Below, piece after piece: positions 58,190 to 64,000 of a stretch of DNA of 64,000 nt. The position numbers and the translations under genes are program-made. Origin of the DNA: CAIWHR01 sp963788185 (GTDB taxonomy: Bacteria > Pseudomonadota > Gammaproteobacteria > Burkholderiales > Casimicrobiaceae); assembly GCA_963788185.1 (NCBI GenBank), contig CAWBGE010000013.1:1-64000 (forward strand), given 5' to 3'. The first letter of the stretch is position 1; every line of letters starts with the position of its first letter. The notes under the pieces were generated by a model, which saw only the letters and a program-made list of their open reading frames with translations, did not search any database and was not told where the DNA came from.

Positions 58190-59110
58190 TCAGCCGCGCG
58201 GATGATGCTGCGCGTGCAGCGCCTTGAGCCTTTCGCGCGCGACGTGCGTGTAGATCGTCGTCGTCGTGATGTCGGCGTGGCCCAGCAGCAGCTGCACAAC
58301 GCGCAGATCTGCGCCGTGATTGAGCAGGTGGGTGGCAAACGCGTGCCGCAGCACGTGCGGCGACAGCCTCGCGGCCGGGATGCCGGCCTTGATCGCATGG
58401 CGCTTGACCAGCAGCCAGAACGCCTGCCGGGTGAGCGGTGCGTGCCGCGCGGTCAGAAACAGCGCATTGCTCCTGGCGTCACCGGCGAAGCCCGGGCGCG
58501 CGTCGGCGAGGTAGCGTTTGATCCATGCGATCGCCTCCTCGCCCAGCGGCACCAGGCGTTCCTTGCTGCCCTTGCCCAGCACCCGCACCACGCCCATGTC
58601 GAGCGACACCTCTCCGAGCGTGAGACCTGTCAACTCCGAGACGCGGAGGCCCGTGGCGTACAGCGTTTCCAGCATGGCACGGTCGCGCAGCCCACGTGCG
58701 GTACCGACATCGGGCGCGGCCAGCAGCGCCTCGACTTCCTTTTCGCTCAGGTTCTTCGGCAGGCGGCGCGGCAGCTTCGGCGCCCGCACGCGCAGCGTCG
58801 GGTCGGCCGCGAGGGTTCCCTGCTGCAGTTGCAGCCCGTAATAGCGCCGGATTGCCGACAGCCGGCGGGCGATCGACGTCGCTTTCGCCTGCGACCGGTA
58901 CTGGTAGGCTAGAAAGGCCTCGACCTCGGCCTTGGTCGCGGCCAGAAGCGAGCTCTCCCGTCCGCGCAGCCAGAGTGACCACCCGATCAGATCCCGGCGG
59001 TAACTCGCGAGCGACGAGGGCGCGAGACCATCCTGCAGCCACAGCTGGTCGCAGAAGGCGTCGATCTGGCGCAGGGCGTCGGTGTCTGGGGGAGGGGACG
59101 CAGCGGCCAT
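58190..59110 (-). CDS. xerD: Tyrosine recombinase XerD
   Basis: XerD acts with XerC at dif to separate chromosome dimers, under FtsK control. The 306-residue protein has the N-terminal SAM-like domain (DQLWLQDGLAPSSLASYRRDL) and the catalytic domain with TGLRVSELTGL (Arg), GKGSKERLVPLG (Lys), SPHVLRHAFATHLL (His-x-x-Arg), LLGHADI (His) and TTIYTHV (Tyr). All catalytic residues are present. The LRDRAMLETLYATGLR run favours XerD over a phage integrase. There is no attachment site or phage gene nearby. Confidence 0.92.
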   Translation of the reverse strand: MAAASPPPDTDALRQIDAFCDQLWLQDGLAPSSLASYRRDLIGWSLWLRGRESSLLAATKAEVEAFLAYQYRSQAKATSIARRLSAIRRYYGLQLQQGTLAADPTLRVRAPKLPRRLPKNLSEKEVEALLAAPDVGTARGLRDRAMLETLYATGLRVSELTGLTLGEVSLDMGVVRVLGKGSKERLVPLGEEAIAWIKRYLADARPGFAGDARSNALFLTARHAPLTRQAFWLLVKRHAIKAGIPAARLSPHVLRHAFATHLLNHGADLRVVQLLLGHADITTTTIYTHVARERLKALHAQHHPRG

Positions 59111-59138
59111 CGGCGTACGCGGACGGTGAGTACGCGCG

Positions 59139-59726
59139 TCACCCGCCGAAGCGATAGCCTTCGTGCACGAGGAGCCAGCGCTTGATCAGCAACGGGTCGC
59201 CCGCGGACGTGCCCCCGAAGCCACCCAGCGCCCCGCGGCTGCCGACCACGCGATGGCAGGGTGTCACCAGCGCGATCGGATTGGCACCGCAGGCGTTGCC
59301 GACGGCGCGCGGCCCCGTCCGAAGCCGGCGCGCGAGTTCGCCATAGGTGCGCGATTCCCCGACGGGAATGCGGTCGATCTCACGCCAGACGCTGCGCTGG
59401 AAGGGCGTGCCCTCAGGCGCGAGCGGCAGCGAAAACCGGAATGCGGGGTCGGCGAGATAGCGCGCAATCTGGCGCACGACCTCCACGGCAAAGTCGCCTT
59501 TCGGCCGCTGTGCACGCTCGGACAGCGGCAGATAGGCGACACCGGTCAAGGTTTCGTCGCGGCACCGGACTCCCAGCACCGCGAACGGGGTGCGGATCTT
59601 GGCGGCAAAGTCGTCGCACTCGATGCGAGGGCGGGAGGACCGAACGCGTGCACGAGCGCCTCCTGACGCGAAAGCATCGGCGGAAACGCGGTTCGCGGCC
59701 GAAGCCGCCCGTGCGGGAATCTTCAT
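59139..59726 (-). CDS. ogt: Methylated-DNA--protein-cysteine methyltransferase
   Basis: This suicide repair enzyme removes the methyl group from O6-methylguanine. The active-site motif is PCHR in LVTPCHRVVGSRGALGGFGG, with TPFQRSVWREIDRIPVGESRTYGELA before it. The protein has 195 residues from ATG 59726, which overlaps the dctM stop (ATGA). The first about 35 residues (AASAANRVSADAFASGG) are poorly conserved and partly encoded by a REP-like element, so translation might instead begin further in. Confidence 0.9.
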   Translation of the reverse strand: MKIPARAASAANRVSADAFASGGARARVRSSRPRIECDDFAAKIRTPFAVLGVRCRDETLTGVAYLPLSERAQRPKGDFAVEVVRQIARYLADPAFRFSLPLAPEGTPFQRSVWREIDRIPVGESRTYGELARRLRTGPRAVGNACGANPIALVTPCHRVVGSRGALGGFGGTSAGDPLLIKRWLLVHEGYRFGG

Positions 59727-61024
59727 CCGAGTTTCATCTGCCTGGGCAGGGCGGTGACGAGGTCGGGGAAAAACCAGATGAGCAGCACTGCCGCAATGAC
59801 CAGGCAGAACATCGGCAGTGCCTCCTTTCCGATCCAGGTGATCTGCTTCTTCGTCATCCCCTGCAGCACGAACAGGTTGAAGCCCACCGGCGGTGTGATC
59901 TGCGCCATCTCCACGACCAGCACGATGAAGATGCCGAACCACAGCAGATCGATGCCTGCGGTCTGGACCGTGGGCAGGATCACGCCCATCGTCAGCACCA
60001 CCATCGAGATGCCGTCGAGGAAGCAGCCCAGCACGACGTAGAAGACCATCAGCGCGACGATGAGCGCGAACGGCGGCAAACCCAAGCCTCCGATCCACTC
60101 GGCGAGATGCCGGGGCAGGCCGATGTACCCCATCGCCAGCGTCAGGAACGCTGCCCCGGAGAGGATCAGCGCGATCATGCAATACAGGCGCGTGGCGCCC
60201 AGCAGGCTGTCGCTGAAGGTGCGGCGTGTGAGCGATCCCTGCGTCGCCGAGATCGCGAGCGAGCCCAGCACGCCGAAAGCGGCCGCTTCGGTGGCGGTGG
60301 CGATCCCCACGTAGATCGAGCCCAGCACCAGCCCGATCAGCAGCATCACGGGTATCAGGTGGCGCGATGCGTGCAGCTTCTGCAGGAACGTCGTCGCTTC
60401 GGTCGCCGCGGGAATGGCGCCCGGATGCAACAGCGACCAGACGACGATGTAGCCGGAGAAGAGCAGGGCCAGCAGCACGCCGGGAATCACGCCGGCGATG
60501 AACAGCTGTGAGATCGACACCTCGGCGGTGACGCCGTAGACGATCATGATGATGGACGGCGGAATGAGCAGGCCCAGCGTGCCGGCACCCGCCAGCGTGC
60601 CGATGGTCATGCCCTCCGGATAGCCGCGCGACTTCAATTCGGGAAGCGTCATCTTGCCGATGGTCGCGCAGGTCGCGGCGGACGAGCCCGATACCGCGGC
60701 GAAGATCGTGCAGCCGATGATGTTGGTGTGCAGCAGGCGCCCGGGCAGGCGCTCGAGCCAGGGCGCGAGCCCCTTGAACATGTCTTCGGACAGCCGGGTG
60801 CGGAACAGGATCTCGCCCATCCAGATGAACAGCGGCAAGGCGGTCAGCGTCCACGACGATGCCGAGCCCCAGATCGTCACCGCCATCGCGTCGCCGGCGG
60901 GGCGCGACGAGAAGAGTTCCATGCCGATCCAGGCGACACCCGCAAGCGCCAGGCCGATCCACACGCCGCTGCCCAGCAGCACGAACAGCACGACGACCAG
61001 CAGCACGGTGATCAGAGCATCCAC
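59723..61024 (-). CDS. dctM: TRAP transporter, large permease (DctM)
   Basis: A 433-residue inner-membrane permease with about 12 to 14 membrane segments. Typical TRAP loops are ALPLFIWMGEILFRTRLSED, AAVSGSSAATCATIGKMTLPEL, GTLGLLIPPSIIMIVYGV, TATEAAAFGVLG and MAQITPPVGFNLFVLQGM. It moves an organic acid with sodium or protons. It follows dctQ by 12 bp and is coupled to ogt downstream. Confidence 0.95.
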   Translation of the reverse strand: MDALITVLLVVVLFVLLGSGVWIGLALAGVAWIGMELFSSRPAGDAMAVTIWGSASSWTLTALPLFIWMGEILFRTRLSEDMFKGLAPWLERLPGRLLHTNIIGCTIFAAVSGSSAATCATIGKMTLPELKSRGYPEGMTIGTLAGAGTLGLLIPPSIIMIVYGVTAEVSISQLFIAGVIPGVLLALLFSGYIVVWSLLHPGAIPAATEATTFLQKLHASRHLIPVMLLIGLVLGSIYVGIATATEAAAFGVLGSLAISATQGSLTRRTFSDSLLGATRLYCMIALILSGAAFLTLAMGYIGLPRHLAEWIGGLGLPPFALIVALMVFYVVLGCFLDGISMVVLTMGVILPTVQTAGIDLLWFGIFIVLVVEMAQITPPVGFNLFVLQGMTKKQITWIGKEALPMFCLVIAAVLLIWFFPDLVTALPRQMKLG

Positions 61025-61036
61025 GGCGCGCGCGGC

Positions 61037-61552
61037 CTATTCGTTGTGCAGGGCGGCATCGCCGGTGGCACGATGCCGTCGCCCGGCGAGTTCAGCGACG
61101 AATTCGTCGACCAGCGCGATCAGCAGCACGACGGTTCCCGCGGCCATCACCAGCTGCGGCAGCCACAGCGGTGTCGCATCGTTGGCGGTCGAGATGTCGT
61201 TGAACTGCCACGACTGGAAGGCGAGGCGGACGCTGTAGAACGCAAACAGTCCGGCAAGGAGCGTCGCCACTGCCAGTGCGACCCGCGCCAGCGCGCGCTG
61301 CGGCGTCGCACTCAGGTGCTCGAGTATCAGCGTCACACGAATGTGCTCGCCGCGCCGGAAAGTGTGGGCGAGCGCGAGGAACCCGGCACCCGCCATGCAG
61401 TAGCCCGCGTAGGCGTCGGTGCCCGGGACGTAGAAATTCAGAATGCGCCCGCTGATCCCGATCAGCACGAACACGAGTGTGCCGATCAGGAACGCGGCGC
61501 CGAGCCAGCCGGCGCCGTCGTACAGCGCGTCGAGCGCGCGGCGCAGCGTCAT
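61037..61552 (-). CDS. dctQ: TRAP transporter, small permease (DctQ)
   Basis: A 171-residue protein with four membrane helices: AAFLIGTLVFVLIGISGRILN, a second around YAGYCMAGAGFLALAHTFRRGEHIRV (the conserved loop of DctQ), and two more. It forms the membrane part together with DctM. ATG 61552 (MTLRRALDALYDG) is preferred over a TTG 9 bp upstream. It lies 9 bp after dctP. Confidence 0.92.
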   Translation of the reverse strand: MTLRRALDALYDGAGWLGAAFLIGTLVFVLIGISGRILNFYVPGTDAYAGYCMAGAGFLALAHTFRRGEHIRVTLILEHLSATPQRALARVALAVATLLAGLFAFYSVRLAFQSWQFNDISTANDATPLWLPQLVMAAGTVVLLIALVDEFVAELAGRRHRATGDAALHNE

Positions 61553-61561
61553 GACGCGCAA

Positions 61562-62533
61562 TTACATCGCGCGATAGGCGTCGACCACCTTGCGGCCGTC
61601 GTCACCGGACTTGCGCAGCCATTCGGCGAGCATGAGGTTGCCCACCTTGCGCATGTCCGCCATCAGCTGCTCGGATGGCTTGTGGATGGTCATGCCCTTG
61701 GCAGTGAGTTGCTCGTTGTACCACTTCGTCTTTTCTTCCGACGTCTTCCAGCCGCGGGCTTCGGCCTCGGCGGCGGCCTTCAGGACGGCGGCCTGCGTGG
61801 GCTTGTCGAGTGCGTCGAACGCCTTCTGGTTGACGATGATGGCATTCTTGGGCAGCCATGCCTGCGTGTCGTACAGGTTCTTGATGTGCTCGTAGGTCTT
61901 CGAGTCGTATCCAGTCGCGCCCGACGACATGTAGGAATCGATGACGCCGGTGGCAAGCGCTTGCGAAACTTCCGCGGCCTGCACAGTCACTGGTTGCGCA
62001 CTGACCAGTTCGGCGATCTTCGAGGTGGCCGGGCTGTAGGCGCGCCACTTGAGGCCTTTCATGTCGGCCGCGCTGGCGAGGGTCTTCTTGCTGTAGATGC
62101 CCTGAGGCGGCCAGGGCACGGCAAACAGCAGCTTCATTCCCTGCTTCGCGAGCTTGCCGTCGACGGCCGCCTTCGATGCCTTGTAGAGCTTCAGCGACTC
62201 GGCATAGGAGGTGGCGAGGAACGGGATGCCGTCGAGGCCGTAAAGCGGATCTTCGTTCTCGAAATTGACCAGCAGGATCTCGCCGGCCTGCGCCTGGCCG
62301 CCCTGCACCGCCCGCTTGATCTCGGGCGCCTTGAACAGCGATGCGTTCGCATGCACGGTGATCTTGAGTTTGCCGCCGGTCGCCTTGTCGACGTCGGCGG
62401 CAAACCGCTGGATGTTCTCGGTATGGAAGTTCGTCGCCGGATACGCGGTCGGCAGGTCCCACTTGGTCTGCGCGACTGCGGGGAGGGTGACGGCGAGGCT
62501 GACGGCCGCCGCAAATGCGGAAAGGCGTTTCAT
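61562..62533 (-). CDS. dctP: TRAP transporter, substrate-binding protein (DctP family)
   Basis: A 323-residue periplasmic receptor. The signal peptide is MKRLSAFAAAVSLAVTLPAVAQ and the binding domain has WDLPTAYPATNFHTENIQRFA, KLKITVHANASLFKAPEIKRA, GGQAQAGEILLVNFENEDP and QPVTVQAAEVSQALATGVID. The arginine used by many family members to bind a carboxylate may be that in GLKWRAYSPATSK. The ribosome site AGGAGA is 7 to 8 bases before ATG 62533. Divergence from an oxoprolinase/hydantoinase gene hints at a pyroglutamate- or hydantoin-like substrate. Confidence 0.93.
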   Translation of the reverse strand: MKRLSAFAAAVSLAVTLPAVAQTKWDLPTAYPATNFHTENIQRFAADVDKATGGKLKITVHANASLFKAPEIKRAVQGGQAQAGEILLVNFENEDPLYGLDGIPFLATSYAESLKLYKASKAAVDGKLAKQGMKLLFAVPWPPQGIYSKKTLASAADMKGLKWRAYSPATSKIAELVSAQPVTVQAAEVSQALATGVIDSYMSSGATGYDSKTYEHIKNLYDTQAWLPKNAIIVNQKAFDALDKPTQAAVLKAAAEAEARGWKTSEEKTKWYNEQLTAKGMTIHKPSEQLMADMRKVGNLMLAEWLRKSGDDGRKVVDAYRAM

Positions 62534-62569
62534 CGAGTGTCTCCTGGGAAAAGGCACGAGGGTAACGAG

Positions 62570-62580
62570 GTTGGTCCAAC
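62570..62580. promoter_or_regulatory. Short palindrome in the dctP/oxoprolinase divergent region
   Basis: GTTGGTCCAAC has 5-bp inverted arms around a central T. It lies in the 140-bp divergent gap and resembles the TGGTCCA-type half sites of GntR-family repressors. It is short, so the call is weak. Confidence 0.3.
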
Positions 62581-62673
62581 GATGGCTATTTACCACATTT
62601 GACTCCGGCCTGTACGATAAGCCTGCACGTCCCGCGACCTCGCTCCGCCTCCCGCCTACCACCGGACCTTCCC

Positions 62674-64000
62674 ATGGCCAAACCGACCGTCCACGGCGCC
62701 GACCGCGCGCGCTGGCAATTCTGGATCGACCGCGGCGGCACGTTCACCGACATCGTTGCCCGCAGGCCCGACGGAACGCTCTGCACGCACAAGCTCCTGT
62801 CCGAGAATCCGGAGCGCTATCGCGATGCCGCCGTCCACGGCATCCGGGAGCTGCTCGGCCTCGCTGCGCAGGCACCCATTCCTGCGGCGGCAATCGATGC
62901 GGTCAAGATGGGGACGACGGTGGCCACCAACGCGCTTCTCGAGCGCAAGGGCGAACGCACCCTGCTCGTCATCACCCGCGGTTATGCCGACGCGCTCGCC
63001 ATCGGCTACCAGAACCGGCCGAAGCTTTTCGTCCGGCGGATCGAACTGCCGTCGCTGCTGTACGCGTCGGTGATCGAAGTCGACGAGCGGATCGGCGCCC
63101 GCGGCGAAGTGGTCCGGCCGCTCGACCTTGCCGCCGCCCGGCGCGATCTGGTCGCCGCGCGCGCTTCCGGCATCGACGCAGTGGCGATCGTGCTGATGCA
63201 CGGCTACCGCTTTCCGCAGCACGAGCAGGCGCTGGCGGCGCTCGCCCGCGAACTCGGTTTCGCGCAGGTGTCAGTGAGTCACGAGGTCAGTCCGCTGATG
63301 AAGCTCGTCTCGCGCGGCGACACGACCGTCGTCGACGCCTACCTGTCGCCGATCCTGCGCCGCTACGTGCGGCAGGTCGAGGACGATCTCGACGGCGGTC
63401 AGGCAAACGGCGCGCCGCGGCTGCAGTTCATGCAAAGCTCCGGCGGGCTGACCGACGCGCATCTCTTCCAGGGCAAGGACGCGATCCTGTCGGGCCCTGC
63501 CGGCGGGATCGTCGGCGCGGTCGAGGTGTCGCGCCTCGCGGGATTCGACCGGATCATCGGCTTCGACATGGGGGGCACGTCGACCGACGTCACGCACTAC
63601 GCCGGCGAATACGAACGCGCGTTCGTCACCGAAGTGGCAGGGGTGCGGTTGCGGGCACCGATGATGCGCATCCACACGGTCGCGGCGGGCGGCGGTTCGA
63701 TCTGCAGCTTCGATGGCGCGCGCTTTCGCGTCGGTCCCGACTCGGCGGGGGCAAATCCGGGTCCGGCGTCGTACCGGCGCGGCGGCCCGCTGACGGTGAC
63801 CGACTGCAACGTCATGGTCGGCAAGCTCGACCCGGCGCTGTTTCCGCAGGTGTTCGGTCCCGGCGGCGACGAGCCGCTGGACGTCGACGTCGTGCGACGG
63901 AAATTCGCCGACCTGGCGGCCGAAGTGAGCGCCGCAGCGGGGGTGAGCCGCACGCCGGAAGCGGTCGCCGCGGGCTTCCTCGAAATCGCGGTGGCGAACA
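62674..64000 (+). CDS. 5-oxoprolinase / hydantoinase family protein, 5' part
   Basis: The gene runs off the window; 442 codons are visible. The N-terminal HyuA-type domain is clear: WIDRGGTFTDIVARRPDG, KMGTTVATNALLERKGER, SPLMKLVSRGDTTVVDAYLSP, IIGFDMGGTSTDVTHY and the ATP-binding stretch HTVAAGGGSICSFDGARF with ANPGPASYRRGGPLTVTD. The details fit the large fused ATP-dependent 5-oxoprolinase (about 1200 residues), which opens pyroglutamate to glutamate, better than a separate HyuA. The start ATG 62674 is the only good one. It is divergent from the TRAP transporter, a likely uptake partner. Confidence 0.88.
   Translation, partial: MAKPTVHGADRARWQFWIDRGGTFTDIVARRPDGTLCTHKLLSENPERYRDAAVHGIRELLGLAAQAPIPAAAIDAVKMGTTVATNALLERKGERTLLVITRGYADALAIGYQNRPKLFVRRIELPSLLYASVIEVDERIGARGEVVRPLDLAAARRDLVAARASGIDAVAIVLMHGYRFPQHEQALAALARELGFAQVSVSHEVSPLMKLVSRGDTTVVDAYLSPILRRYVRQVEDDLDGGQANGAPRLQFMQSSGGLTDAHLFQGKDAILSGPAGGIVGAVEVSRLAGFDRIIGFDMGGTSTDVTHYAGEYERAFVTEVAGVRLRAPMMRIHTVAAGGGSICSFDGARFRVGPDSAGANPGPASYRRGGPLTVTDCNVMVGKLDPALFPQVFGPGGDEPLDVDVVRRKFADLAAEVSAAAGVSRTPEAVAAGFLEIAVAN

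Noticed and set aside
58190..59110. The tyrosine recombinase as a phage or island integrase
   Set aside because: Its sequence is that of XerD, and no tRNA attachment site, direct repeats or phage genes are near.

Overview
The window is GC-rich, densely packed, typical proteobacterial chromosome. Several blocks point to a betaproteobacterium: the end of a trmD-rplS unit, a lpoA-yraN-gmhA/diaA-dolP block divergent from rsmI, the rpsU-yqeY-dnaG-rpoD macromolecular-synthesis operon divergent from tsaD with plsY and folB next to it, and a tRNA-Ile(CAU) split by an Azoarcus-type group I intron. I cannot name the genus from the sequence.

Layout. 1-7.9 kb: housekeeping and envelope genes (trmD end, rplS, a J-domain/RDD/TPR membrane protein, an AEC carrier, heptose adenylyltransferase, BON lipoprotein, SIS isomerase, YraN, LpoA-like protein, RsmI). 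8-19.2 kb: a full urea-use region, ureDABCEFG followed by the urea ABC transporter urtABCDE, with a probable sigma-54/NtrC promoter in front of urtA. 19.5-25 kb: a secreted monoheme cytochrome with six Ig-like repeats, divergent from a NarX-like sensor kinase and its LuxR-type regulator. 25-34.7 kb: a cluster of multiheme cytochromes (4, 12 and 9 haem sites), two NHL-repeat lipoproteins, a large outer-membrane beta-barrel and a small OB-fold protein. It looks like a trans-outer-membrane electron conduit and is the most interesting part of the window. 34.8-44 kb: hemN, infA, cspA, a hemerythrin, a Crp/Fnr regulator, a CbiM-like membrane protein and an RND efflux pair framed by two DUF2892 genes. 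44-49.9 kb: upp, a frameshifted methyltransferase, the intron-containing tRNA and a Pat-like acyl-CoA synthetase/acetyltransferase. 49.9-59 kb: rpoD, dnaG, yqeY, rpsU, tsaD, plsY, folB, ybaK-like, xerD. 59-64 kb: ogt, a TRAP transporter (dctMQP) and the start of a 5-oxoprolinase/hydantoinase gene that runs off the window.

Regulation visible in the DNA is coherent. FNR/ANR-type boxes sit at about -41 before the tetrahaem cytochrome gene and before hemN, a CRP-like palindrome sits before the DUF2892/RND unit, and sigma-54-type elements sit before urtA and before a small secreted protein. These suggest oxygen and nitrogen control of respiration and urea use.

Six conserved genes (trmD, rplS, the J-domain gene, the BON lipoprotein, ureC and the methyltransferase) each carry one small frame break with conserved protein on both sides. 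Draft-sequence indels are the simplest explanation, so these genes are annotated as single genes. REP-like palindromes (core GGAGCGGCTTCAGCCGC and variants) lie between many transcription units.
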